Below, one piece after another: positions 39,964-51,910 of a stretch of DNA of 64,000 nt. Source of the stretch: Paramecium sonneborni (lineage: Eukaryota > Ciliophora > Oligohymenophorea > Peniculida > Parameciidae); the NCBI GenBank assembly GCA_905182985.1, contig CAJJDN010000134.1, forward strand, positions 200,749 to 264,748, written 5' to 3'. The translations under genes were made by a program, and so were the position numbers. The notes under the pieces are model-generated. The model saw only the letters and a program-made list of their open reading frames with translations. It was not told the origin of the DNA and did no database searches. Numbering within the stretch: position 1 is the first letter of the stretch; every line of letters starts with the position of its first letter.

Positions 39964-40223
39964 TCATCCAAACTATATTTAAGATCTGCCACCTGGAGGA
40001 TTTCTTACTTTAACTGATGTTTTAGCATCCTGCTTTTCTTATTAAACAGGAGGTTGATTGACTTATTTTCTTCCTAATGGTTTAACTACTTCCTATTAAG
40101 GTGTATAGTCTCCCTTTTCCTTTTAAATATGGTATGTACAAATGAGATTGTTGAATTTCCTCCAGGGGCTTGATGTAATCTAACTGATGGCTTATCTAAT
40201 CCATATCCTTATATGTTATTCAT
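39964..40223 (-). CDS. Jupiter/HN1-like microtubule-associated micro-protein, 79 residues
   Basis: After a 20-nt intron (40120-40139, ending AAG) the protein contains two copies of a short motif: RLHQAPGGNSTISF near the N-terminus and VKVRNPPGGRSQIQFG at the very C-terminus. The PPGG-x-S-x-(I/F)-x-(F/L) pattern is that of Jupiter/JPT1 (HN1) proteins, which in animals associate with microtubules and cell-cycle factors. The linker is Gln, Pro and Lys-rich and presumably disordered. The gene is divergent from the kinesin-8 gene across 632 bp and converges with the PP2C gene (28 bp between stops). The family call is motif-based; the function is inferred. Confidence 0.7.
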
Positions 40224-40855
40224 TTTTTCAAAAATTTTTAACTGTTAATTATATTATTAGTAATAAATGATGAATTATTTTAGTATTTAACATAAAAATT
40301 TAGTTCATATCTTTTTAAGCTTATTAAGATATATAAAAAGACCCGCAATTTTTCAAAATATTTTCTTTTGATGATAACGTGTTTTCAAAATTTATCAAAT
40401 ATTTTTAAAGTTTTTAGAATTTTAAATTCATATTCTAAATTTTTTGAAAATAACTTTTTTTAGAATTATTCTAAAAATGATTCAATTAAGTTCATATTTT
40501 ATTGCTTACATTTATAATTTGAGCTTCATTTTAAGATGAGATAATTGAATTAAATTATTAAGTTAAAAAATTATAATTCTAATTTTGTTTATATATATTA
40601 ATAAGAAGTAAAATAAAAAATACATAGAATTACTTCATGGATTTGATAATCTAAATAAATAGGTGAGAATTTAAAAGGTTTATGTATAAATAGAATGATT
40701 ATTTTATTTAAATAAAAATGAAGTGTTAATGATTGAAAAAGTGTGTATAGCTATAGAGAATGAAAGATATAAAAATGAGAGATTAGAAAGAGAAGAGATT
40801 GAATAATAAATAAAAAAAAATAGTTATTCATTTGATTTTATAAAAAGAAATTATT
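40224..40855. other. Divergent promoter region between Jupiter-like and kinesin-8 genes, 632 bp
   Basis: A/T runs, including several tracts of T followed by GAAAA-type stretches near 40330-40480. No frame with a start and a recognisable product was found. Both flanking genes concern microtubules and both transcribe away from it. Confidence 0.5.
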
Positions 40856-43131
40856 ATGAACGCGGAAGAATCGAATATTTTAGTAGCAATTCGTTGTAGG
40901 CCCCTTAATTAAAAAGAAATAGCAAACGATGATTTAGACATAGTTAGAGTAGAGGATAATTTAATAGTATAGTATAATATAGATGACTAATTCAGATAAT
41001 TTTAGACCCAATACAAATGGAATACGAAGCAGAGAATAAGAAAATGTTAGAAGTATATCATAGAAGTAAAGAACAACGTTATGCATTTGATAAAGTGTTT
41101 AGAGAGGAGAGTTAAGATGATGTAAGATGTTGGTTGGTATAGTTTAGATCTTTGAATAAACATGTAAATAATTGATAAAGCCTGTAATGAATGGTTATAA
41201 TGCAACAGTATTTGCATATGGTCCAACAGGAACAGGGAAGACTTATACAATGTTAGGAAATTAAGAGACAATGGGAATAAGTGTACTTACAATAAGAGAT
41301 ATGTTTGAATTCATAAAAAAGGATTTGGATAATGAATACATCGTAATGATAAGTTATGTAGAAATATATAATGAAGCTATACGTGATTTGCTAATTTAAT
41401 AATCTTAATATTTGGAATTGAGAGATGATCCGATAAAGGGAGTAACAATAGCAGGAGTTACTGAGTATAAGGCAATAAGTGTTTAGTAGGTTATGAACTT
41501 ATTGTTATAAGGAAATAGAAGAAGAACAACTGAAGCTACTAATGCAAATCTTACATCTTCAAGATCACATGCAGTATTTTAAATTAATGTTACTCAAAGA
41601 AGTAAAGTAAAAAACACTGAAATGGAATCTATGAATGGAAAATTAAGTCTTATTGATTTAGCAGGTAGTGAAAGAGGAACTGTTACTGAAAATAGAGGTT
41701 TAAGATTAAGAGAAGGTGCTAAAATTAATAGATCTTTATTAGCACTTGCAAATTGTATTAATGCATTAGGAGATAAAAGTAAAAAAGGATTCTTTGTTCC
41801 TTATAGAGATAGTAAATTAACTAGACTTTTAAAGGATTCTTTAGGTGGTAATTGTAGAACTGTTATGATTGCTAATATTTCACCAGCATCATCTTAATTT
41901 GAAGAAACTATTAATACTTTAAAATATGCTAATAGAGCTAAAAATATTAAAACTAAATAATTACCTAATAAAAAATTAGTTGCTATGCATATTGCAGAAT
42001 ATAAAAATATTATTAGTGATCTTAGATCAGAAATTGAATCTTTAAAATCAAGATTGAATGAAAAATAATTTGATGATAATGAAGATGAATCTATTACTAT
42101 CAATAATTATATTAATAAAAATGGTAAACCTGAAATTGAAGAATTAAAATCAATTTAAGAAGAAATTTTTGAAAATTTTTAAGAAAGAATATAATTAAGA
42201 AGAGCATTAATGGAAATTGAAGAATAAAATGCTATGAATTTTTTAGAAATTAAAAAAAGATAAAGTGAAATTTTATAATGGAAAAAATCTGGAGATAAAG
42301 CTATGCCAGAAGATATTAAATAAGGATTGAAAAGCATTTAAACTTTAAAAACTAGTACAGAAAAGAATATGATCAAAAAAGAATTGATGGGTTTATAATT
42401 AATTGAAAATATTAATAATGCTAAAAAAATTAGAGAATCCATACCAAAAAGAATTTAAAGTAAAGAAAAAAGAGATTATTTGGAATTAGAAATTAAAAAT
42501 CATGTTTTAGAATTGTAAAATGTAGAATTAGAAATCAATTTATAAATTTAAGAAAAAACAATTAATGATTTAAAAATGATTGTTGAAAATTAGAAGAAAT
42601 TAATTAATGATACTTAAGATGACGAGAAGTACTTTGAAGAAACAGATATTGAGTACATAGATGATTTATTAGAAGATCCAGAATTTCAATAAGAATAAGA
42701 TGATGATGATTTAGAAGACTTAGCAGAATTAGACTAATTTAAAGAATTTATAAAAAAAGAAGAATTAAAACAAAATTCACCAAATTAATTTAAACAAAGA
42801 GATAAGAGTGCCCCTAGAAAATAGTTTAATAAATAGGAATTATCTATTTAGGAAGATTATGATGAAATTAGTTAATCTTAATCTAAACCAAAAGTTAGAG
42901 ATCAATCTCGTAATAAAAGAGATGGAGGAGGATCTGCTATTTAAAATAAAGTGCTACCTCCAAAAGATAAATAATTACAATTTTAATAACCCATCAAACC
43001 TACTAATACTAAACCTCCAAAAGATATTTCAGTGCTTAATTTATAAGGGGTACGATTTCAATATCTAATTATAGCGCAATCTATCCATAGGCAATTCATA
43101 ATAAAGAGGCAATTCTAAAGCTAAAAAATGA
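40856..43131 (+). CDS. Kinesin-8 family motor (KIF18/KIF19-like), 731 residues
   Basis: Introns: 40967-40995 (29 nt, ending CAG), 41120-41145 (26) and 43050-43074 (25). The motor has [15 protein letters not shown], the P-loop [55 protein letters not shown] and [18 protein letters not shown]. The neck after it (AKNIKTKQLPNK and [16 protein letters not shown]) matches the kinesin-8 neck. The insert-free AYGPTG loop and neck point to KIF19/kinesin-8, motors that walk to plus ends, depolymerise microtubules and limit cilium or spindle length. A coiled-coil stalk, an acidic segment ([12 protein letters not shown]) and a basic Ser/Arg/Lys tail follow. The final splice leads to [18 protein letters not shown] and TGA at 43129-43131. 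Confidence 0.93.
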
Positions 43132-43153
43132 TTATTAATAATTTATCATATAA

Positions 43154-44398
43154 ATGCTTAAAGGTATAAAGAATTAAGGAAACACTTGTTTTTTAAACTC
43201 TCTATTGATTTGCTTATCTAAAAGTTTACTTGTTGATTAGGTTGAAGATGATCTATTTCAATAATACTTATTATCTACACTTCAATATTTAAATGACTAT
43301 GATGATGCTAAAAACTTAGAATTATTTTGGATTGAACTTAGAAAGAGATAACCGATTATTTTCTCCTAAAATCCAGATAATTAAGAACCATAAGATGCCT
43401 TTGAGATTTTGCTGTTCTTATTATCTGAAAGTAAACTTTTAGATTCCTGTACAATTATTAATGAATCTCCATATTGTGAAATACCTGAACATAAAAATTG
43501 TATTTATCTTCATTAGAGTTGGGTGAAAGATATTTTATATTTTATTTGGGATTAAAAACCTAATATCAATAATTTAAAGCCATTGATCAATCTTGATGAA
43601 GGTTATTAAAAAATCAGAATGTTTAAAATGCTGCCTGGTTCATAGGAATAATATAATTGGCCTAAAGATGAAAAGTTAGAATTTGATCTTTTTACATATC
43701 ACATTGATAGTTAGTAAAGAGATTACTTGTACAAAATTGAGTAAGATTAATAATTTATATAAGAGAATTATACTATAGTTTGTTGAAAATGATATGACAA
43801 AAACAATTTAAAGATCTAGATTTTTATATTTAGATTAACAAATAAGTTAACATTAATTATATTACTAACTAAGACAAGAATTAGAATAAACTAATATAAA
43901 TTTTAACATTTATAATTTGAATGGTTACATTGAAGATTCAAATGAGATTTGGTTACCTAGTTCACCTCTGTATTTAGTTTTTAGAACCAAGGATTTGGAA
44001 GAGTTTTTATGGTGTAAAGAACTGGAAAATCCGAATTAAGTGTTAAATTATCAATATATATTATAAAAAGATAGTCCTTTAATAATAGATGGAAAATTGA
44101 GTAATACATTAATTTTAATACTTTAAAGAAATGATATAATAAAAAATACAAATCTTTATTTCATAAGAGATGAGTTAAAAGTTAATGTATATAATATATA
44201 TATAATATAAATTAGACAAGATGGTATGATTTGATGGGTATTTGTTGTCATATAGGAGATGCAAGAGGTGGACATTATGTAAGTTACATTAAGAATATGA
44301 ATATGTGGTAAATGTGGGATGATGAAAGAGTTGAAATACGTAACATTGACTTTTAGTGTATGTAGACTGCCTACATTCTATTTTATAGATTAAGATGA
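43154..44398 (+). CDS. Ubiquitin carboxyl-terminal hydrolase (USP/UCH family), compact, 396 residues
   Basis: It starts only 22 bp after the kinesin-8 stop. The Cys box is at the very N-terminus, GIKNQGNTCFLNSLL with catalytic Cys about residue 12. The His box lies near the C-terminus: GGHYVSYIKNMNMW (His about 356) then MWDDERV. Between them are QDAFEILLFLLSES and other helical segments. Introns are 43741-43765 (25 nt, ending GAG) and 44187-44215 (29). It is at the small end for USP enzymes, consistent with a bare catalytic domain without zinc finger or UBL. Role: removal of ubiquitin from proteins; substrate unknown. Confidence 0.88.
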
Positions 44399-44569
44399 AG
44401 AAAATAAATTTATATTATTTAAGTTGAATAAATAATAAAAAAAGAAATTAAAATAATATTCTAAAAATAGATTTGAAGAATAGTTTGATTAAAAGTTGCT
44501 TGATTAGCATTAATTAGAATTAACATTAAATCAAACTTAATTCAATCTTTGTGAAAAATATTTAATTTG

Positions 44570-45658
44570 ATGATTTTTATATTGATATTGTCTATAATTT
44601 CTCAAATTCTATGCGAATAAACACACGAGGAAGAAATAAAAAGAGATTATTGTTAACTTCCCGATGCAGTATTAGCTGATGGTGTATCAGCTACTGATTT
44701 TGGAACTACTGGTTGGAACTATGCAAATGCAAATAACTGGGATGGTAATAACATTACAAATAATTAGAAATTGTTGTAACATGTGGTGGAAGTTTTCAGT
44801 CTCCAATTGATATTTTGACATCTTCAGCAACCTAAGAGGCTATATAACCAAAAATTCACTATAAAAACAAGGCTTCAGATGTTGCATACGAGGAAGCAAA
44901 CAGTAATATTATTTAATCAAAAAGTTAAGAACCATATACAAAGGAATATGAAGGAGAATATTCTGAAATTGATGTTACAGATGCATCTGGATTAATAGTT
45001 CGATATTATGCAAAGTAATTTCATATTCACACACCATCGGAACATACTATTGATGGAAAATATTATGATCTAGAAATTCATTTTGTTCATCAAGTAACTA
45101 ATTTATAATATATTTTTAAGGCTATCCAGGATGAACAACAAGATTGTAATAAAGTAAAGAACACTTTGACAGTTTTTGGTCTTATGTTCACAGAATCTGC
45201 TTCTGCATCTGACTATGAAGTATTTAAGCCTTGGTTTGACCAAAATGTTACTGGAGAAGTGGAATCATTTGACTTAAAGTAAGCATTTTATTCTCAATAA
45301 TATAGCGATTTCTTTTAAAAGATGACGGATACTACCTATTATCATTATAATGGAAGTTTAACAACTCTTCCATGCTCTTAAATAGTTAATTGGATTGTAT
45401 TCTATCAGGCATTACCAATATCACCATCTTAACTTAACTAATTTAGAAGTACATTTACAGATTCCACTGTGTTTCCATTAAAGCAGAACAATCGTCCGAT
45501 ATAACATTTGAATGGAAGAAAGATCTTGAAAGGGGTAAAAAATTGCTACTATTTTTAAGACTGCAATTACAACCGGAGTGGCAGAAATCCCAAATTTGGA
45601 AGCTTCTTATGCATTTTTAGTACTAGTAACATTAGTAATGAATGGTTTATTTTTATGA
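44570..45658 (+). CDS. Alpha-carbonic anhydrase, secreted, probably GPI-anchored (copy 1)
   Basis: The spliced product is 328 residues (introns 44745-44767, 45094-45120 ending AAG, 45279-45305, 45535-45559 ending AAG). A signal peptide (MIFILILSIISQILC) is followed by GWNYANANNWDG and CGGSFQSPIDI. The zinc site is QFHIHTPSEHTIDG with two His, and LEIHFVHQ with the third. YYHYNGSLTTLPCSQ and VNWIVF are further family blocks. The C-terminus is hydrophobic (ASYAFLVLVTLVMNGLFL) with a small-residue site before it, the pattern of a GPI signal. The enzyme interconverts CO2 and bicarbonate at the cell or ciliary surface. It is a tandem pair with the next gene. Confidence 0.93.
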
Positions 45659-45719
45659 GTTCACTTTTAAATAAGTGCTCTTTAGTTCTAAAAATACAAT
45701 AAAATAATTTAAATTAAGG

Positions 45720-46816
45720 ATGATTCTTGGCTCAATTCTTATAATATGTCTGCTAGATTCCTTGATGGCCTAAAGAACTTATTGTCAATTACCAGATCCA
45801 ATTTTTAATGATGGCGTTAAAAATTCAACTTGGGGCGATGCTGATCCTTCAGATTGGAATTACTTAAACTCAAATGAATGGAAAAGTACTTAATAATAAT
45901 TAATAGTCTAGCTAAAGTCGTTACATGTGGAGCTAGCTTTCAATCTCCCATAAATATAGTAACGTCTACATCAACGAAAGAAAGTTCATTTCCAGCCATT
46001 AATTATATACTGAAGACATCAACTAAAAACTATTTTGAGGCTTAGAGTAATATTCTTCAATTATTTATTAAGGGGATTATACTAAAGAATTAGAAGGAGA
46101 GTATGATTTTATTACAGCATTTGACTTATCCAATTAATAATATAAATACTATGCTAGGTAGTTTCATATCCATACTCCTTCAGAACATTAAGTAGATGGT
46201 AAAAATTTTGATTTAGAAGTTCATTTTGTGCATTAAGTATCTTTTAATTTTATTAGGCTGTTGAAGATGGAGAATAAAGTTGTAATGATATTAGAAATAA
46301 ACTTACTGTCTTTGGATTACTATTCTAATAATCTGCCACTGCTACAGATTATGAAGTTTTTAAACCATGGTTTGATGATACAGTTAATAAAGTCAGTTCT
46401 TTTGATATGAAGTATAATTTATCATTAATATAAATAGTGATTTCTTTCAAAAGATGACAGACAAAACCTATTATCATTATACAGGCAGTCTTACAACTAT
46501 GTATATTGCATCTTTTTATGCTAGACCTTGTTCCTAAACAGTTAATTGGTATGTATTTACTTCACCATTGCCTATATCCAAAACACAATATTAACAATTC
46601 AAAGATTTCCTCGATAATGATGATTACTTCCCAACCTAATCCAATAATCGTCCTATCCAAAATCTTAATGGACGTACATTATACAAAGGAGTATTCTTTA
46701 TATATATCTAAATATAGACTGCTTCTTTTAATGGTGTTACATCCCTACCTGTTATTGAAGCATCATGGAGTACAATCATACAAATTGCTTTCCTATTATT
46801 AATCTAGTTTATTTGA
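45720..46816 (+). CDS. Alpha-carbonic anhydrase, secreted (copy 2)
   Basis: 324 residues after removing introns 45886-45911 (26 nt), 46047-46072 (26, AAG), 46237-46256 (20), 46412-46437 (26) and 46501-46524 (24, stopless). Signal peptide MILGSILIICLLDSLMA, then CGASFQSPINIV, QFHIHTPSEHQVDG (two zinc His), LEVHFVHQ (third His), YYHYTGSLTTIPCSQ and VNWYVF. A hydrophobic C-terminus (IIQIAFLLLIQFI) again suggests a membrane or GPI attachment signal. It starts 61 bp after copy 1 ends. The two proteins are clearly paralogous, and introns 3 and 4 fall at positions equivalent to introns 2 and 3 of copy 1, so they arose by tandem duplication. Confidence 0.93.
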
Positions 46817-47210
46817 AATCAAATTTTATTATCGTTCTATTATTATTTCAAAATTATTATCTAAATATTACAAATTTATCTATTTCATATATCCCCATTA
46901 AATTTCTCATATCTATTTATATCTTCTCCTAACTTAGATATTTTTAATATCTCTATTTATTTTTATTATTATTTTTATACATTTATTCTACACTTTATTC
47001 TTTATTTAAAAATTAAAATTATTTGCAATATAATACTCTAGAATCAACATTAATATTTAAAAATCATCTATTCAAATTTAAATACTTTATTACAATATAT
47101 TTAAAACTTATTAAAAATATTCTAATCTACTTTTCAGAAACATTTTCTATTTTATTATTTAACAAAATCCAAAAATTTAAATCTGAATACTCGTTTTAGA
47201 TTTATTTATA
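46817..47210. other. Intergenic region, 394 bp
   Basis: A/T and C/T-rich plus strand, no supported frame. It contains the presumed 3' end of the carbonic anhydrase transcript and the promoter of the next ORF. Confidence 0.5.
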
Positions 47211-47768
47211 ATGTCAAACAAAATTGTTATAAACTTTAAGACTTTTTATTTTTCGAAAATTAGGTAAAGAATGTTAATCTATTCTTCAAGAAAATCGTAT
47301 TTGCTAATTAAATAATTAGAGAATTTTAAGTTCTATTAATTTATCCACTTTATCCATTCTTACAAAAAATTATCAATGATTTCTTTTCAAACCATTGAAT
47401 TAATGTTTATCTATTTATAAGAAATAAAAGATTAGAATTTTAGATAAATGGGAGATTAACATCTCTTCATAAATTAAAAAAGTGTTAAATCATATACTCT
47501 AAGATATCTTCAAATTTATTTAATTTTTATAAGTTTCTTATAAATCCTTTAGTTTGAAGTTCAATTTTCAGAAATTGATGATTCTTACTTAAAAGTATTT
47601 GAGCAAATTCGAGAAAGAACAATTTTGTCTAAATACTTCATTCAATTATAGAATTAAAATGAATACATGAAAATATAAAATATTAATTTTAAACTCAAAC
47701 AAATAACTATGCATTTCTTTAAGGACTATAAGTTTTTGGATTATAAATAATATTTAGAAATGTAGTGA
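47211..47768 (+). CDS. Uncharacterised ORF, 185 residues
   Basis: A single TGA-only frame encodes a sequence that becomes clearly protein-like in its second half, for example SEIDDSYLKVFEQIRERTIL and ITMHFFKDYKFLDYKQYLE. A 27-nt GT..AAG segment near its start (about 47266-47292) is a multiple of three and could be an intron. There is no signal peptide or known domain. An adjacent block at 47778-47939 in the same frame may be its continuation after an intron I could not place. Confidence 0.45.
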
Positions 47769-47777
47769 CTTTTATTT

Positions 47778-47939
47778 ATGATTGATAAAGCCAAAGACAT
47801 GGCATCCAGATAAAATTATTAAAATGTTTAAAATAATTTAAAATTAAAAGTCTAGATTTGTGATTATGTGCATTAAATGGATAAATTTTATCAAAAACGA
47901 GAGTAAGATCTTTAAAATATTGAAAAATACATTATTTGA
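47778..47939 (+). CDS. Short coding-like block, possible last exon of the preceding ORF
   Basis: The same frame as the upstream ORF reopens after its TGA: an ATG leads into KAKDMASRQNYQNVQNNL, and then VQICDYVHQMDKFYQKREQD. Its helical, charged composition is coding-like. No GT..AG intron of normal length that preserves frame and removes the TGA at 47766-47768 was found, so it is kept separate. Confidence 0.3.
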
Positions 47940-48205
47940 TTTGATATATTTATAAAAATTATTTATATTTCAATTCCTATTTATTTAGAATGTAGTATAT
48001 TTATTTTTTCCATCTATTTAATATCAAGGATTAAAAGATATAGAGAAAATAAATTTCATGTATTTTTATTATATTTTAAATAATTTTGAATTTTTATAAG
48101 TGAAAAAAGTAAAATATAAATAAAACATAGATCTTGATAATCATATCTGAAAAATGTCATCTGGGTTTATAAATCTGTACTTTGCAATTTAAAATTGAGT
48201 ATCAA

Positions 48206-49799
48206 TCATTGTGATAGTAGAAAGTTATTAAGAAATTTTACTAAAATTTATGCCATTTAAATTTACTTATTTTTTTTGCTTAACCAAATAGTAATTGTGG
48301 GTTTATTTGCCAATTCTTACAATAGTTCATAACATTTTATGGTTGGTATTTTTTTAGTTCTTGCTTATTTTAGCAATTCAAACTCTTTTTAATTTTTCAA
48401 CCATTTTTGTTAAACTTGAAAAAGTATTAAAGCATTTAGGTCTTATTTAAAAATACTTTAAATTTTATGATATTCTTCAATTAATTATAAATGCAGATTA
48501 TGATGTGCTTAATTTTATTAAGAATTTTTCATATATTGATCTAAGAGTTTAATTAGTAAAGGTATATCGTTATCCTCTAAAAGTGATGGTTCTATATCAT
48601 TTATTATACAATTAATCATAGCAAATCCGTAGTTTAGTTGGTTGAACCCTAACAATTCAATAAACTATTATAAAATCAAGAAATCAAAATTATGTGGAAT
48701 AGGATTTTATTTCATAAAATTTATAAAGTCTTTACATAGAAGATATTTACGATAAAAAATATCTATTAATATATTTAACCTTTCAAACTTTTCATCTTCA
48801 ATTAATGAGTTAATTTTTTATAAATCTTATTCATTAATTCCTCTTTCAATAGGTTGTAAGATTGAGTCCTGTGGAATGGAATAAGAAATTTTCATAATTT
48901 GATGAGATTATATATCTTCAAATGACAATCTTTCACTTTAATTATAGATAAGCATTCTTTCTATTAAATCAGTTATTATATTGCCATATTCACCTTGAAG
49001 TTATGGGCATTTGTATGGGTTATTTCTGATATATTTTATAAAATTTATCATATCCTCTTTTTTGACATAATTATTTGGAAAATTTAGATTATAGACAATT
49101 CGATGAAACAAAATCCCATATGAATAGACATCGCATTTACAAGAAAAGTCTTTCCCTTCGAGAATTTCAGGTGCAGTATAAATTTAAGTCCCAACTCTTG
49201 TTAAATTAGACATAGCGTAAACATCTTCCAGATATTTAGTAAAACCAAAATCACCTATCTAAAAATTAGTTTAAGAAAATGTCTACTTTGTAAACTTTTC
49301 TCTAGTTATATTAATCTTTATTAATAATTTTCACCAGTATATTTTCTGGCTTGATATCTCTATGTATAATATGGTTATTAATTAGAGCATTAGCCCCTTT
49401 TAAAATTTACTATATTATTTCAATCATTTCTATTCTAGAAAGCCATTTATTACTATTTCTTAGCATCTAAAGCTCTTTTTACAAATCATATTCGCATAAT
49501 TCCATTACAATGCATAAACGAGTAGCTTAATCGATATAGTCAATCATTTTAACTAAATTTTCACAATTATCATTTTTTAATTTTAAAAATGTTTATATTT
49601 CTGCATTAAATATTTTTTTTTAATATTTTACTTTTTCTGAATCACCCGTGAATGACTTTATCATAATTTTTATACAATATTCTTAATTTTTATCATTATT
49701 TTTATAGCATGTATAGGCAGTGCCATAAGATCCAGAGCCTAATTTCACATTTTTTTAAACAATATAGTCACCTATTTATTCAAAATCATCTTGCATCAT
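48206..49799 (-). CDS. Serine/threonine protein kinase, paralog of the 29120-30771 kinase
   Basis: 521 residues with one 28-nt intron at 49259-49286. Motifs: the glycine loop GSGSYGTAY, YCIKIM with the ATP-binding Lys, VMELCEYDL, HRDIKPENILV, GDFGFTKYL, TAPEIL and CDVYSYGI. The catalytic residues are intact. The insertion NKDQYNQRKVYK before DFG ends at the intron, exactly as in the other kinase, showing common descent. The C-terminal 250 residues are helical and of no known domain, but share the order of segments with the paralog (for example KFERLNILIDIFYRKYLLC here and a similar DFFYRKYLLC there). This marks a ciliate-expanded kinase family. Substrate unknown. Confidence 0.9.
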
Positions 49800-49944
49800 T
49801 AGTTTGTTGTAATAATAGAAAAATATAATATTTTTTAATTAAAATCTGATTAATTAAATATAACGAATTAAAAGTCAAGAAAATTATTATTATTATCTTA
49901 TAAATTAGTTAAACCTTTTTATATATATACATATATATAAATTT

Positions 49945-51382
49945 TCATACAGCTCTAATGAAACCAATCTTTCTAGGTGTCTAATATTCTCTAATATATA
50001 TACTTCTTCTATAAAATGAGTATAATATTCTCTCATAAATAGATCTCCTAAGATTGAAACTTTTTCATCAAATGGTGTTATCATTAAATAGCATTCAAAG
50101 AATGAACATAATAAATATTTCTCAGGAGGGATTGTAAACAATTTGCCACATAAAGATACTAATAGAATAATTTAAAAATATAAACTTTCAAAATTAGGAT
50201 ATTCATCTATATTAGGTTAATTACATTCTGTTATTCCTTCATATTAAATACTATCAAAACATTCGATTCCAAAATCATTCAAATATTCAACGAGTCTCTC
50301 ATGATCTTTTTAGTATAAAACTATAAGTGATGTTCCTGAATCAATAACAAAAAGAGATGTATATAAAATATCAGACTTTTCATCTGCTGAATAATGAACA
50401 GGTTAAATAGATTTTAATGATCTTCTTTTTTTGCCATCCTTAGATACAAATGATATATGATCTCCTAATATAGCCCAATAGTTGTTGTTTATAACATCAC
50501 AATAATGCCATTAATCATCATGATCACTTAAATCATCTTATTTACCCCCCAATATTAATTTAGATTAAAGATCATTCTTATTTTCTACATCTGTTAAATA
50601 AATTGAAAATTCCTAAAATAGAAAATTTATAAACCTTTTTATCAATTAAATTTTAAGTAAAAAGATTATCAATAAGTGTTGGATATCCATCACTTAATGT
50701 ACTAAAACCAAGTCCTGCTAAACCATCACCTTCAAAATTTTATATTTCTGTTAATTCATCTAAAATTAATATAGTTTAATTTTAAATTAACAGCTATGCT
50801 ATTTTTAAATTATCAGTCATAAATTATGCTACAGCTCTCCCTGTTCCATATTATAATTTAATTTTCTTATTTAATTTAGTACAGCTTTCTGAAGTTTCAC
50901 AATTAAAGAAGTGTTTTACTCCAACTTATTAACAAGTATGACAGTCTTTTGATGCTACCCAACTAAATTAGAAATTATTTATATATATTACGTATAAGAA
51001 GAACCTGTATCAAATAAAACATCAAAATTTTATTCTTTTTAACCTAATTCTATTTTTCCAAAATATTAAGCATTGTATGAATTTCTAAATTAAATTTATG
51101 ATATATTTTAAACCTCAATGGAATATATGATAATTAATATGCATATTAAAGTCTATCTAGATTTTCTAAAAGCAAATTTTAATTTTTGATTTATTCTTTG
51201 TCTTCATGACTCAACTCAAATGAAATACGTAAATCTGATTCTATTGATGATTTTATAGCATCTTAAACTCTTTAACCTTTTTAAGTTAATGGGATGTGTA
51301 TTAATTTTGATTTTCTCAACTTAATTGTTCTTGTGTAGACATAAGATAGAATCAAAGTAAACAATATAAATTTTTTATACAT
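49945..51382 (-). CDS. Pepsin-like aspartyl protease, secretory pathway, 444 residues
   Basis: Introns: 51085-51113 (29 nt), 50963-50991 (29), 50613-50634 (22) and 49981-50003 (23). Signal peptide MYKKFILFTLILSYVYT, a propeptide of about 80 residues, then YFGKIELG and the first catalytic motif LFDTGSSYTWV (about residue 115). GDGLAGLGFSTLSDG and the second motif VIDSGTSLIV (about 317) follow. The last splice yields GDLFMREYYTHF, then PRKIGFIRAV, the usual C-terminal strand of the family; without that intron the frame would run on into nonsense. The enzyme probably works in food vacuoles, lysosomes or secretory granules. Inter-motif length and cysteines are normal for the A1 family. Confidence 0.93.
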
Positions 51383-51561
51383 TATTATAAAATTCGAAAA
51401 ATTACGATGACGATAATTATGGTGAATATTAAGATAAACATTTTAAGGATATAAATATGATTAGTGATCACTCACTTGATCATACAAGATATAAATATTT
51501 TGGTTGTTTTTAATACTTTATTATGAAAATACTAAATTCACATTTCAAAAGTATATAGAGT

Positions 51562-51910
51562 TCATTCGAACAATTCAACATCTTGAATGAAAGCATCAGA
51601 ATCAAAAGATGAGATAAGATTTTCAAGTTCTTTAAATTTTTCATCTCGTATCATAGGATTATTGGGTCTTTCATGATATAAGGATTCAAATGTTTAGAGT
51701 CTATTTAGTATAAGTGATGATTATATACAAAACTTTTCGAGGACTTTACGAACGAGTTTTTACATATGAATGCTTTGAAGTGCTATCCCAAAGAATGTTA
51801 GAATTTGAACCTTATTTACTAGAACGAGATGCACTTAACTAAAGTCTTAATGGTATTGGTGTATATATGATGGAAGATGTGTGGGATTCAGAACTTTGCT
51901 AATTAGACAT
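51562..51910 (-). CDS. Small Ser-rich uncharacterised protein, 106 residues
   Basis: One 28-nt intron at 51701-51728 restores a frame from the ATG complementary to 51908-51910 to TGA at 51562-51564. The N-terminal half is Ser, Gln and Thr-rich and looks disordered; the C-terminal half is a helix with acidic end (DEKFKELENLISSFDSDAF). No domain or signal peptide. It ends 180 bp from the aspartyl protease start on the same strand. Confidence 0.6.

Noticed and set aside
46506..46802. 98-residue plus-strand ORF
   Set aside because: Shifted frame inside the last exon of carbonic anhydrase copy 2.
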